Shown here one piece after another: positions 51,198 through 61,200 of a DNA stretch of 64,000 bases. Within the stretch, counting starts at the first letter, position 1, and each line of letters starts with the position of its first letter. This DNA is from Paraflavitalea pollutisoli (GTDB lineage: Bacteria > Bacteroidota > Bacteroidia > Chitinophagales > Chitinophagaceae). The DNA lies in contig NZ_JARKMX010000014.1 in the NCBI RefSeq assembly GCF_029360705.1, positions 186,001 to 250,000 on the forward strand. Reading direction: 5' to 3'. The notes beneath the pieces are model-generated. The model did not search any database. It had not been told where the DNA came from and saw only the letters and a program-made list of their open reading frames with translations. Position numbers and translations under genes: made by a program.

Positions 51198-52564
51198 TAT
51201 GCAGTAAATGTTAGTGTGAAAACCGTGCCTTTGCCCACCTCGCTGGTTACGGCGATGGTTCCTTTCAGGTCGGTAACCAATCGCTTTACGTAGGCCAGCC
51301 CGATACCATACCCTTTACTATCGTGCAGATCGCCGGTGGGCACTCGGTAAAACTTATCAAAAATATAGGGCAACGACGCACGGGGAATGCCCATGCCCTG
51401 ATCACGCACCTGCAACTGCCAGCCAGCCCCCACGCGCCTGACATCGATGGCGACTACGGCCGCCTCCGGCGAGTACTTGATAGCATTGTCGACCAGGTTG
51501 GACACAATCACCCCAAACATAAACCGGTCGGTAAGCACTTCAAAAGGGGCTTCCGATGCCGTGATGGTGATGGTCGCCCCATTGACGGGGGCATACCGCA
51601 ATTGCGTCTGTTGTAATACCGGCAACAGGTCGATGGATTCCCATACGGGCAAGCGCCGCCCCTGCTCTATGCGGCTGAAGTCGAGGATACGTTCGATGTT
51701 CTTGTCGAGGTCGTCGATCACCAGGGTGTTGATGCCCAGGTAGCGCATCAACGATGCCTCGTCGTGTGCCGCGCCAAAACCCGCGAGCGCCTCGTTGGAG
51801 GAACGGAGTATCGTTAAAGGGGTACGTAGTTCGTGTATGACATTGTTGACAAAATCATTCTTCATCACATCCAGCTGCACCTGCCTTTTGATGATGCGAC
51901 TCATATAGAACAGGCTGCCAGCCGACAAGAGGATGAGTAAGGTAGACACCAGTGCCGGCGCCACATTCATGCGGAATAAAAAAGCCATTTTATTAGTGAG
52001 CTGGGCCCTCACCACCGCGGGTTTCTGTTGGTAACTGATGACTGCGGCGATCTCTCCGGGTAACACCTGCTGTTGTTGGGGATCGATGCTCAGCGTAAAC
52101 GCCTCTGCAATGCCATTGCGCAATAACTCCTGCCGGAAAAAACGGTGCAGCGTATCGAGATTGAAGGGTTTATTCGCCCGTTGTGAGAAGAGCCTGGCCA
52201 CCAGCGACCTGACACCCGGCAATTGATCTTCATTGATATCGACGGTAACCAGCTTGATCGTAAAGGAAGGTTTCTGCGCACTGTCGCCGGCGCCCGGCGT
52301 GGAAGCCACCATTTGCTTCATCAAAAAAGTGAGGGCGGGTTTGTCGCCCGACAACGAAGCGGGTAACGTATCCTGGCCAACCAGGCTGCTGTCGATGCTC
52401 TGCCGGAGCGACAGGGTCGCGGTTTGTATAAAGTTGGCCCTGGCCGTGCGGTAATTGTAATACACCCAGTAAAGCTGGCAAAGGATAATACCAATGGCAG
52501 TTAGGGCCGCCATCAGGAATATAAAGCGTAACCTGCCTTTCATCCCGGGTAAGAAATTGCTCAT
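51197..52564 (-). CDS. Membrane sensor histidine kinase
   Basis: A 455-residue kinase with two transmembrane helices, about 10-30 (FIFLMAALTAIGIILCQLYW) and 205-225 (VSTLLILLSAGSLFYM), enclosing a periplasmic sensor region of about 170 residues. The cytoplasmic part has HisKA with H244 (NVIHELRTP) and HATPase_c (NLVDNAIKYSPE, DQGMGIPR, GYGIGLAYVKRL). It is the first gene of the two-component operon; the regulator gene follows with a one-base overlap. The start at 52564 (MSNFLPGMKGRLRF) avoids an upstream extension lacking protein character. The stimulus is unknown, but the divergent TlpA-type protein hints at envelope redox state. Confidence 0.93.
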   Translation of the reverse strand: MSNFLPGMKGRLRFIFLMAALTAIGIILCQLYWVYYNYRTARANFIQTATLSLRQSIDSSLVGQDTLPASLSGDKPALTFLMKQMVASTPGAGDSAQKPSFTIKLVTVDINEDQLPGVRSLVARLFSQRANKPFNLDTLHRFFRQELLRNGIAEAFTLSIDPQQQQVLPGEIAAVISYQQKPAVVRAQLTNKMAFLFRMNVAPALVSTLLILLSAGSLFYMSRIIKRQVQLDVMKNDFVNNVIHELRTPLTILRSSNEALAGFGAAHDEASLMRYLGINTLVIDDLDKNIERILDFSRIEQGRRLPVWESIDLLPVLQQTQLRYAPVNGATITITASEAPFEVLTDRFMFGVIVSNLVDNAIKYSPEAAVVAIDVRRVGAGWQLQVRDQGMGIPRASLPYIFDKFYRVPTGDLHDSKGYGIGLAYVKRLVTDLKGTIAVTSEVGKGTVFTLTFTA

Positions 52565-52645
52565 AAGCCTGGTGTTTAGGTATCCTATCAAATATACAAA
52601 ACTCGCTCTCCCCGCGGTGCAAAGCATGCCTCGCCCGCATTATAT

Positions 52646-52667
52646 AGTGTTAACTGCTGTTAACACT
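52646..52667. promoter_or_regulatory. Response-regulator site 1: inverted AGTGTTAAC repeat
   Basis: AGTGTTAAC and GTTAACACT with loop TGCT form a perfect 9-bp inverted repeat. The GTTAAC half-sites recur at 52702 and, in part, at 52737. The site lies in the divergent region upstream of the two-component operon and of the 2TM/TlpA genes. Confidence 0.65.
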
Positions 52668-52701
52668 ACGATCATTTGCTGACAATCAGCCTGCTATAGC
52701 G

Positions 52702-52744
52702 AGTGTTAACAGCAGTTAGTACACGACCCGCCACGCTTAACACT
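52702..52744. promoter_or_regulatory. Response-regulator sites 2 and 3
   Basis: AGTGTTAACAGCAGTTAGTAC at 52702-52722 is an inverted version of site 1 with mismatches in the right half, and TTAACACT at 52737-52744 is a further half-site. Spacing between the three sites is about 56 and 35 bases. Together they look like an OmpR-type operator array for both divergent promoters. Confidence 0.55.
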
Positions 52745-52820
52745 ATCCGGAAATTGCCGGTATAGCTTTGTGTAACAAAACCGATCTACCGAAAATTAAT
52801 CACCAAAAAATCAACCAATC

Positions 52821-53480
52821 ATGAAACAAGCACTCCGCGTTAACGCAACCACCGCCAAGAACAGCCAACTGGGATTTCGCATTCACCTGATCGCCTTCCT
52901 GCTGGGGACACCCGTTATCTGGATCGTATGGGGACTTACCGACACCACCTATCCCTGGCCGCTCTGGTCTACACCTGTGTGGGCAGTAGGGGTTCTATTT
53001 CATTACCTGGGCGTATTCAGGTTTAAGAAAGGCGACGCAAAGAAGAGCATGCTGATTGGCTCCCTGCTGCTGCTCCTGACTACCAGCAACAGTTTTGCCC
53101 TCCCCACCGAGCCTGCCAGCGAACAGGTGATGAACGCTTTTAAAAAGGACTTCTCCACGGCGCAGGACATCAGTTGGGAGACAAAAGCCGCAGTCTCCAA
53201 AGCCACCTTCCAGCTCAACGGCCAGGTACTGTTTGCCTACTATAGCGGTAATGGTACGCTGCTCGCGGTGATCCGCAACCTAACCTCCAACCAGTTGCCC
53301 ATCCGGTTGCTGAGCGATCTCAAAAACAACTATGCCGGCTATTGGATCAGCGACCTGTTTGAAATGGTAGCCGACTCCACCAGCACTTATTACCTGACCG
53401 TGGAGAACAGCGAACAGAAGATCGTATTAAAGTCAACCGATAATGCCAACTGGGAAGTTTTCAGAAAAGAAGCCAAATAA
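52821..53480 (+). CDS. 2TM domain fused to a secreted PepSY-like/BLIP-like domain
   Basis: A 219-residue protein with two parts. Residues 1-75 resemble the 2TM domain of Bacteroidota membrane proteins (FRIHLIAFLLGTPVIWIVWGL, then WAVGVLFHYLGVFRFKKG). Residues 78-95 (MLIGSLLLLLTTSNSFA) read like a full signal peptide and lead into a domain (VMNAFKKDFSTAQDISWETKAAVSKATFQLNGQ, then ISDLFEMVADSTSTYYLTVENSEQKI) typical of small secreted PepSY-like/BLIP-like proteins. It looks like the fusion of two separate genes. It diverges from the kinase operon across repeated GTTAAC sites. Confidence 0.8.
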   Translation: MKQALRVNATTAKNSQLGFRIHLIAFLLGTPVIWIVWGLTDTTYPWPLWSTPVWAVGVLFHYLGVFRFKKGDAKKSMLIGSLLLLLTTSNSFALPTEPASEQVMNAFKKDFSTAQDISWETKAAVSKATFQLNGQVLFAYYSGNGTLLAVIRNLTSNQLPIRLLSDLKNNYAGYWISDLFEMVADSTSTYYLTVENSEQKIVLKSTDNANWEVFRKEAK

Positions 53481-53532
53481 TCACCCACGCACACCTACAT
53501 CAATCATACACTTCAACATACAATCTACCACC

Positions 53533-54261
53533 ATGTTATACCGTCAACTGTTTATCGCCGCCTTCACGATCGTTCTTTTATCAGGCTTATTTTCCCTTCC
53601 GGTAGCCGCACAGTCAGGCACCAACGCATCGGACAAACCGCTCACCTACCTGCTGCCGGATGGCAGGATATTCAACCCTTCCAAAATAGACAGCCTGGAA
53701 CAAGCCTGGGGTACCGGAAGGATTGCTTTTGACCACACTACAGCAGATGACGAAAAGGGGATTATTCATGTGGTCCGCCTGACAGACGAGATGGTCAAAG
53801 CCTCCAACGAACGGCGCGAAGCAGAAAGACGGGCCTTGAACAATATGCTGCATCGGCCAGCTCCCGATTTCACCCTCACCGATCTGCAAGGTAAGGCCTG
53901 GTCGCTGGCCAGCCTGAAGGGAAAAATAGTCGTGCTCAATTTCTGGTTCACCTCCTGCGGTCCCTGCATCAAAGAGATGCCGGACCTCAACAAGCTGACC
54001 AGGCAGTACGACGCCCGTGAAGTAGTGTTCCTGGCCATCACCTTCAACGATGCCGACCAGGTGCGGGCCTTTCAACAAAGAGTGGCTTTCGACTATACCC
54101 TGCTGCCCGCTGCACGAGCCACCATCAACGATTACAAGATCACCAATTATCCTACCAGCCTGGTGATCGATCAGCAGGGTGTTGTTAAAAAGATACAACA
54201 GGGAGGCGCCAATATCGAAGAAACATTGACCACGGCCATCGATTCGCTGAACAGGAAATAA
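53533..54261 (+). CDS. TlpA family thioredoxin, periplasmic
   Basis: A 242-residue protein with a signal peptide (residues 1-26, ending AAQ) and a C-terminal TlpA/ResA-like thioredoxin domain (about 108-242). The redox motif is C142-G-P-C145 in FTSCGPCIKEMP, with the cis-Pro region NYPTSLVID later. Residues 40-105 form an N-terminal extension. It should reduce disulfides in the envelope, for example in cytochrome c maturation. It lies 52 bases after the 2TM fusion gene and is probably cotranscribed. A hairpin terminator follows. Confidence 0.93.
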   Translation: MLYRQLFIAAFTIVLLSGLFSLPVAAQSGTNASDKPLTYLLPDGRIFNPSKIDSLEQAWGTGRIAFDHTTADDEKGIIHVVRLTDEMVKASNERREAERRALNNMLHRPAPDFTLTDLQGKAWSLASLKGKIVVLNFWFTSCGPCIKEMPDLNKLTRQYDAREVVFLAITFNDADQVRAFQQRVAFDYTLLPAARATINDYKITNYPTSLVIDQQGVVKKIQQGGANIEETLTTAIDSLNRK

Positions 54262-54280
54262 CCAGGTAGGTTCAACAAAA

Positions 54281-54312
54281 AGCGCCTTCCGGTCTCACGA
54301 CTGGAAGGCGCT
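54281..54312. terminator. Bidirectional terminator between convergent genes
   Basis: AGCGCCTTCC/GGAAGGCGCT, a perfect 10-bp stem with a 12-base loop, lies between the TlpA-type gene and the convergent amine oxidase gene. A T4 run follows on the minus strand; the plus strand continues GCTGTTTAG. Confidence 0.8.
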
Positions 54313-54327
54313 GCTGTTTAGATAAAA

Positions 54328-55917
54328 TCATCCCATCTCCGCCTGTTGCGCTGGTTGTGCCACGGCGATGACCTCGAGTATGGCTTCTGCTGCCATACGG
54401 CCGGTTTCAGCGCCCCCTTCCATGAAGCCCTGAAAGGCTTCGCTGCAATGTTCACCGGCAAAATAGATCTGCTCTACTGGTGCCATCATCGCTGCGGTAT
54501 CGATCCTGAACCACTGCCCTTTTTGTATACACGCATAACTGCCCTGCACAAATGGATATTCAGACCAGTTGAATACGCCGTGGTTATCGTTGTAGGTTTG
54601 TTTGATGCCTTTGATCACTTTCTCCAGTCCATCCAATAGGTTGTTCCGTAAGGCATCGGTATCGGCCATTTCTTTACCGGCTTTTCCGCCCAGGAAAACG
54701 GTATAGCCGGCATCGCCCGTGTTCTTGTTTTGCAGTTGGCTATTGTCCCACCCATTTTGAATGGTTTCATTGATCACATAGCCCGACTTGCCCTGCTTAC
54801 GCCAGATCCTATCTTTAAAGCCGAGCAGGAACTTACTATTGGTGCCATAATCGTAATGATCGATCATGTATTGTTTACCATCGGGCATTTTTGCCGCCAA
54901 CTCAAATTTCACTTTCCGCACCAATGTCAACGGAATGGCGATGATCACATAATGGGCCTGTGCGGTGGTACCATTCTCAAAATGCAGTACGGTTTCCGCG
55001 CCTGCTTTGGTCACTTTCTGTAGTTTGTGGGCATACCTGATCTGCGAACCGAAATCCTTAACCAGGGCGTCGATCAATGTTTCGTTGCCGCCTTTTACTT
55101 TATACCGTTCGTCGCTGTTGCCGAAGATCTCAAACCCTTCTTCCGTATTCAACCCAACAATGTCGATAAAATTGAGGCAGTTCAAATCGCTGGCCTCCAT
55201 GCCAAATTCGGCGGTAAACGCCCAATACAGCAAATCTTTGAACCACGGACTGAGTCCGGTATAAGTAGCGAGGTAAGCTTGCAGCGACTGTTTATCGAGT
55301 TTTGCACCCTTTACTTCATCCTTGCCATCGGCCCGGTCCTTTTGCAGTTTTGGTATCATCTTTTTGAATTCGGCCACGACTGCTTTCTCCTCACGGTGGG
55401 CGCCCCCGAAGAAATAGGTATGGTGCTCGAGATCGTTGTCGGTAATGTCCTTGCCGCAATCAATGATATCGAGTTTGTATTGACCGACGAGGCGGAACAT
55501 TTCCTTGTGGTTGGTGTCGATAAATTCGGCGCCGAGTTCGGTCGTAATGTTCTTTCCGAGTTTATTGCGGGCGGTAAAGATGCGGCCACCGGCGCGGTTG
55601 CTGCCTTCATAAATGGTGATATCGAGGCCCGGCGTTCTCGACAGCACGTTACAGGCATTCAGACCAGCAATACCGGCGCCTACGATGGCCACCTTTACCG
55701 GGTCTCCCCCCGGGCGGGTTATCGTGGTACCAGCCTGTAAGAAGTCGGGCAACATCAGGGCCGGGGCGCCGAGGGCGATATTGCGTAGGAAATGTTTTCT
55801 GGATAAACCACCTTCCACGGGTTCTCCGGATGCAGGTGGCAATGGATTGGTTTCCCTAAAAGCTTTTTGATAAGACTGTTGCAGTAAACGAACAAGAGGT
55901 GTCCTGGCTGTTTTCAT
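54328..55917 (-). CDS. Flavin amine oxidase family protein, exported
   Basis: A 529-residue FAD-dependent oxidase. The FAD-binding motif is VAIVGAGIAGLNACNVLSR (G-x-G-x-x-G), followed by YEGSNRAGGRIFTA, and the C-terminal FAD motif IYFAGEHCSEAFQGFMEGG, all typical of monoamine oxidases/L-amino acid oxidases. An N-terminal stretch SRKHFLRNIALGAPALML (about 40-58) resembles a Tat signal, although only one Arg is certain (S-R-K). The start at 55917 (MKTARTPLV) is chosen. It may oxidise an amine, polyamine or amino acid in the periplasm. It converges on the TlpA gene. Confidence 0.9.
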   Translation of the reverse strand: MKTARTPLVRLLQQSYQKAFRETNPLPPASGEPVEGGLSRKHFLRNIALGAPALMLPDFLQAGTTITRPGGDPVKVAIVGAGIAGLNACNVLSRTPGLDITIYEGSNRAGGRIFTARNKLGKNITTELGAEFIDTNHKEMFRLVGQYKLDIIDCGKDITDNDLEHHTYFFGGAHREEKAVVAEFKKMIPKLQKDRADGKDEVKGAKLDKQSLQAYLATYTGLSPWFKDLLYWAFTAEFGMEASDLNCLNFIDIVGLNTEEGFEIFGNSDERYKVKGGNETLIDALVKDFGSQIRYAHKLQKVTKAGAETVLHFENGTTAQAHYVIIAIPLTLVRKVKFELAAKMPDGKQYMIDHYDYGTNSKFLLGFKDRIWRKQGKSGYVINETIQNGWDNSQLQNKNTGDAGYTVFLGGKAGKEMADTDALRNNLLDGLEKVIKGIKQTYNDNHGVFNWSEYPFVQGSYACIQKGQWFRIDTAAMMAPVEQIYFAGEHCSEAFQGFMEGGAETGRMAAEAILEVIAVAQPAQQAEMG

Positions 55918-56161
55918 GACGAGCAGTTTTTTTAAAAATATCATTTATCACCCTGTGTATTTTCCGTGAAAACACCTTTTTTTAGGTGGAGCAGGTCCCC
56001 TATTCAATCTGCGGACAAATCCTTACTAAAATAAAGTTTCACATCCCTTAGTACCAGTTACCGGTTTGGTTGTTATTATGATAGAATCAACTATGACGAC
56101 CCATTATCCCGTCATTGTTGAATGAAAATCAATCCAATCATCTTAGAAAATTCATCAAAGC

Positions 56162-56923
56162 ATGAAAAAGCTTAACTGCCAACAATTGCTAACGCTATCG
56201 GCCTTATTATCCCTCCTGGTGCTGCAAAGTTGTAAGAAAGACAAAGATGCTCCTGCCACTACCGACCTCAACGAACTCTACGCCAACGCCATCGATGATG
56301 CCATGATCACGGAAAACATCGAAAGGATCGACACCCTATGGCCGATCAACGCTGTCAACAGCCGGTTGCAATGGAAAACGGTGAAGGGCAAGCAATACCT
56401 GTTGATGGCCACCTTTATGCGCTTCCCTGGCAGTTATCCGGAAGGAGATTCCATCACCACCACCTGGGGCGACGCCTGGTTGTTCATCCCCCAGCAAATG
56501 AAAATGCGCATCGGCGGTAGTTTTAAAGCAGGCTCCGATACCCTGCTGCGCATCTGCCAGTTGCTGGGTCTGCCGCCCGTCAACAGCAACACCAATACCC
56601 ATATTGCCGAGATCTGGGTGCCCGTAGACAGCTTACGACGCCCCGCCGGCAACCCGGATATCACGACCACCGCGGCCACGGAAGTGCTGATGAGCAACGC
56701 CACGCCGGCCTACGCCAACTGGTTCAACAACTATATTATTTACGCCTATTACCACACCCTGACCAGCGCCACCGACTTCCACTATCCCTGGACCCGCTTA
56801 GGTTATACCTACGATTGGGCACCAGGTAGCCGGGAAGTAGGCCTCAGCGAATTTGTATTGCGCGCTAAAACCGGGTGCTGGGTCAACAAAACGCGCACCG
56901 CCAGCAACTACTTTAAGGATTAG
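56162..56923 (+). CDS. Lipoprotein of unknown function
   Basis: A 253-residue lipoprotein with signal MKKLNCQQLLTLSALLSLLVLQSC (lipobox L-Q-S-C, Cys24). The mature protein has RLQWKTVKGKQYLLMATFMR and GDAWLFIPQQMKMRIGG, which look beta-rich, and an aromatic-rich end (YIIYAYYHTLTSATDFHYPWTRLGYTYDW). I do not recognise the family. It lies 112 bases before the PL6-type gene on the same strand and could be cotranscribed. Function unknown; a surface glycan-related role is a guess only. Confidence 0.75.
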   Translation: MKKLNCQQLLTLSALLSLLVLQSCKKDKDAPATTDLNELYANAIDDAMITENIERIDTLWPINAVNSRLQWKTVKGKQYLLMATFMRFPGSYPEGDSITTTWGDAWLFIPQQMKMRIGGSFKAGSDTLLRICQLLGLPPVNSNTNTHIAEIWVPVDSLRRPAGNPDITTTAATEVLMSNATPAYANWFNNYIIYAYYHTLTSATDFHYPWTRLGYTYDWAPGSREVGLSEFVLRAKTGCWVNKTRTASNYFKD

Positions 56924-57035
56924 ACCGTCCACGCACCTAAAACGTTTGCGTGGAAAAATCGCCGGATCGCCACTTCATCGACGACGTATCCGCTTATCTT
57001 TAGCGCCCCCTACAAAAAGGGACACCAACCTGACG

Positions 57036-58214
57036 ATGAAGCCGTTCTTCATGATCCTGCTGGCGCTGTTTTGCTACTCCACCAGCTTTGCCAAAAAGTA
57101 CAAGGTAGCCAGCCCCGAAGCTTTCAACAAGGCCGCTGCGGCAGCCGTTCCGGGCGATGAAATTATCATCCTCAACGGCCATTATACCGACTGGGCCATC
57201 ACCATCAATACCAATGGCAACGCCGGCAAACCCATTATTATCAAGGCACAGACCGCCGGCAAGGTCATCTTTTCGGGCAGGATCACCCAATCCCTATTCA
57301 AACTGACGGGCTCCTATACGGTGCTGTCGGGCCTCCAATTCGCCGACTGCCGTATAGCGAAAGACAAAGGCAGCAGTGGCCTCCTCGTTGACGTAAAAGC
57401 CGCGCAATTCTGCCGGATCACCGGCTGCACCTTTACCCGGGATACGGCCGATGCGCAATTCATGCCCCTCGTATCCGTATCGGGCAAGGCGGCCGACAAT
57501 CGCATCGACCATTGCCAGTTTATCGGCAATGTCGACAACATGGAAGTGCAGGTACAAGTGCGTGACGTAGACGTACCCGTGCGTACCCTCATCGATCAGA
57601 ATGTGTTTCGGGATAAACCCAAAGTGAGCTGGAAGAATGCGAACGGCGGAGAATGTGTGCAGATCGGACAGGATCCCGTACTGCTCGGTACCCGCTATGC
57701 TTATACAACCGTACGCGACAACCGATTCATCAACTGCAACGGCGAAGCAGAAGTGATCAGCAATAAAAGTTCGGGCAACCGCTATAGCAACAATTACCTG
57801 GAAAACTGCGCCGGCGAACTCGTGATGCGGGGCGGTCATGATTGCGTGATCGACAGCAACACGATTCAGGGTGGCACCGGTGGCATCCGGGTCAATGGCA
57901 CCCACCATACCATCACCAATAATAAACTGACCGGATTACCCACCGGCATCCGGCTGATGTATGGCATGGCCAAAGGCAAAGAAGAGATTGGCTTTTACAT
58001 TGCAGCCAGCGATTGTATCGTCAGCAACAACCACATCGACCATTGCAAAGTGGGCATACTGGTGGGCGACAGCAAAAATGCAGACTGGACCGGGAAGTTC
58101 GATACGAAACGTTACCCCTCCCGCGTCATGCAGGATGTGCCACCCACCAATTACCAACTCGCCGACAATGTGATCACCGATAGCCAGGACACGCTGGTCG
58201 ACAACACGCGCTGA
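57036..58214 (+). CDS. Secreted polysaccharide lyase family 6-like protein
   Basis: A 392-residue protein with a signal peptide (MILLALFCYSTSFA) and a right-handed parallel beta-helix of PL6 (chondroitinase B/alginate lyase) type. It starts KKYKVASPEAFNKAAAAAVPGDEIIILNGHYTD, and later has NGGECVQIGQ, NRFINCNGEAEVISNKSSGNRYSNNYLENC and GHDCVIDSNTIQGGTGGIRVNG, all typical beta-helix rungs. The E-x-E-x-I-S-N-K-S block is a family hallmark near the Ca2+/catalytic site. It should cleave alginate or a uronate-containing polymer by elimination. No SusC/SusD pair is adjacent. The ATG at 57036 is favoured. Confidence 0.87.
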   Translation: MKPFFMILLALFCYSTSFAKKYKVASPEAFNKAAAAAVPGDEIIILNGHYTDWAITINTNGNAGKPIIIKAQTAGKVIFSGRITQSLFKLTGSYTVLSGLQFADCRIAKDKGSSGLLVDVKAAQFCRITGCTFTRDTADAQFMPLVSVSGKAADNRIDHCQFIGNVDNMEVQVQVRDVDVPVRTLIDQNVFRDKPKVSWKNANGGECVQIGQDPVLLGTRYAYTTVRDNRFINCNGEAEVISNKSSGNRYSNNYLENCAGELVMRGGHDCVIDSNTIQGGTGGIRVNGTHHTITNNKLTGLPTGIRLMYGMAKGKEEIGFYIAASDCIVSNNHIDHCKVGILVGDSKNADWTGKFDTKRYPSRVMQDVPPTNYQLADNVITDSQDTLVDNTR

Positions 58215-58270
58215 TGGCGTTACCTGCTATTCCTTATCGGCTCAGCAGACCTGATAACCAACATCGCTTT

Positions 58271-61200
58271 TTACCGTCGCGCATCCGACATTACCCCCAA
58301 CTCCATCCGGATCTCTCCCCACTTGATGACGCCGTCATGCGGTGGGGATGGCTTCACGGCGATGAAATACACATCGTGCCGTCCGCTGACTGGCTTGTTG
58401 AGCCGGCCGCTGACGGTCGCAAAACTATCCATGCCACCGGTGGCGGGATAAGCCGTGGAGGACACTACCGGGCCAGCCCGTGAATCCAGGCGCACTTCTA
58501 CCTGCCCGGCCGCAGCACCGGAGGCATAGTGGTAGGTGAAGCCCGTTACCTGCGTCAGGTCCACATCTTTCAGCATCACGTACGATTTATGTGGCCCGTC
58601 TGACAGGTTATCGCGAAAGCGGGGAAAGCCGTGTAATTCGTCGGCAAATACCGCCCGCACCTGCTGGTTGCGCAGGGTTACCACGGCAGTACCGGTAAGA
58701 CTATCCACGCCCTGGGCGCCTTTATCTGTATACGCCGCCACGATCACGTGTTGTCCTTTGGGTTCTTTGTCGTTGTAGACCAACGGTAGTTTGCCCTGTA
58801 AGGGAATGGCCTGGGCCTGCTTACCCGGATCGGTGAGCGAGAAGATATACCGGACGATCTGCCGGGTGTCTTCTATCGTCAATTGCGGATGCGCATTCAT
58901 CACATGCTCCGTACCCCAGCTACCTGCCCCACCCTGAATGATCTTTCTGGCCAGGTTCTCTTCGGCGCCTGCTTGTTGCTTATAGCGTTCAGCGATCGCC
59001 ACCAAGCTGGGGCCTACAGAGGTTTTATCTACCGTATGACAGGTCTTGCAATCACTCGCCAGCATCAGCTCCTTACCAGCTACCTGGGTTTCGGTGAGGC
59101 TCGATAGGTTATGGATGTTTTGCAGGATATAACCAGCGGAATAAGTTTGTGGCGTATATACATACCAGGCCTGCACCCGCTGGGGGTCGATGACACCGTC
59201 TTCGCGGTCGGCCACCTGGATCGAATACGGGAACAGATCACCGGGCGCATAAAATGATAGGTTGTGGGGACTGCTGATGGTTACGACCGGGGTGGCATTG
59301 CCCGCCCGCACGGTCACCGTATCGCTGGATACGGCGCCCGACCGGTCTGTCACTTTCAACACGGCGTGGTACAGGCCCGGGGTTGTATAGGTATAGCTGG
59401 CTTCGGGGGTGGTAGCGCCTACCGTTTTGCCATCAAACAACCACTGGTAGGTCAAGACATCGTCGTCGTCGAGGTCGCGGCTGCCCTTACCTGTAAAAGA
59501 TACGCGCAGTGGCAATGCACCGGCTATTGCCCGGATCACCGGTCCTTTCTTGAGGTCGGTGGTGAGGAAGGATCTCTTGTCGAGTGCATCGTTCGCCACC
59601 GAGTCTACCAAAGCCGCCCGCGCCAGGGGCACCCGGTTGCCGGTATAGTATTCGATCTTCACCAGTCGTGCATCGTCGTTGGCGACACCATATACTGACC
59701 CATACTCCAGCATATACATCACCCCATCGGTACCAAAGGCCATATCGATCGGCCGACGGAAATCGCCGTTGCTGCCCATGAAGGGTTCGCTGCGCAAATA
59801 GTTTTCTGCTTTGTCGAACCGCAGGTTGAGCACCCAGTTGCGCATCCAGTCAAACACAAACAGGCTGCCATCGTAATACGACGGAAATTTATTGGGTGAA
59901 GGGTTGCTTTCGTCGTAAGCATAGAAGGTACCCGCCATCGCCGAGCGGCCACCAATACCCAACTCGGGAAATTGCGCCGAGGCCGCATAAGGGTACCAGA
60001 TCATGGCCGGCTGGGCAGGTGGCAAGTCCTGTAGCCCCGTATTGTTGGGTGAGCGGTTGACGGGATGCTGCGGATCGAACAAAGGCCCGGCCGTATCGGC
60101 TGCAAAATCCCATTTGGCATAGGGCTGGTTATCGGCAATCACATAGGGCCAACCGAAATTGCCGGCCTGGCGTGCCTGGTTGAATTCATCATAACCCCGG
60201 GGCCCCCGCTTTGTATCCTGCCCGGCATCCGGACCAATATCGCCCCAATACAAAACGCTGGTGCGCGGATTGACGGCAATGCGGTAAGGATTGCGCGCAC
60301 CCATCACATAGATCTCGGGCAGGGTTTTGTCTGTGTCTTTGGGAAACAGGTTGCCCGCTGGTATGGTATAACTGCCATCCGGTTCGGGATGTATGCGCAG
60401 GATCTTTCCTTTGAAATCGTTGGTATTGGAGGCGCCGCGCTGGGCATCGAGGCTATAGTGCTGCTGTCCCGGCCGTTCGTCGAGCGGTGCAAATCCGTTG
60501 GAAGGAAAAGGGCTGCTGCCATCTCCGGTAGAAAGGTAGAGGTTACCGTTCTTATCCCAGGCCAGGGAGCCGCCATGGTGCGATCCGCTGTTCTTCTGCA
60601 CCGGCACCCGCAACAGTATTTTTTCCGAGGCGGTATCGATGGTCAATAAAGGCGTAAGCGTAAAACGCGAGAGGTGGAAATAGAGCGGTTCTTCCGTTTG
60701 TCTACCCGGCGCATAGTAAAGGTACAGGAACCGGTTGTTGTCGAAGGCAGGATCGAGGGTCAACCCGATCAGGCCCGTACCACCGGTGGTGGTGACGGGA
60801 AACTGGTGCACCAGTTTGTATTGTTGCGTGCGGGTATTGTACAGTGAGAGTTTGCCAAACAGTTCGGTAAAGAATACCTGCCCGTTGCTGGCTACCGCCA
60901 GTTCCATGGGTGAGTTGAGATGATCTTTCAGGATCGTTTTCACAAACCGGTTTTCTTCGGGCATGGGTTGTGCGTAGGCTTTGTCGTAGTCGAGGGGGGT
61001 ACCGTCGCCCATGGCATAGCGGATGCCCCCTGCCAGGTGCTGAAGAAACAAAGGCTCTTGATAGCTTTCATCGGTATGTCCGCAGCCGGTATAAAAGGCC
61101 CTTCCCCCATCAAACGCATGGTACCAGGCAATGGGATGGCTGGCGCCATTGGTACCACCTTCATAACTCGTTTCATCGAGACTGGCCAACACGTGGATAC

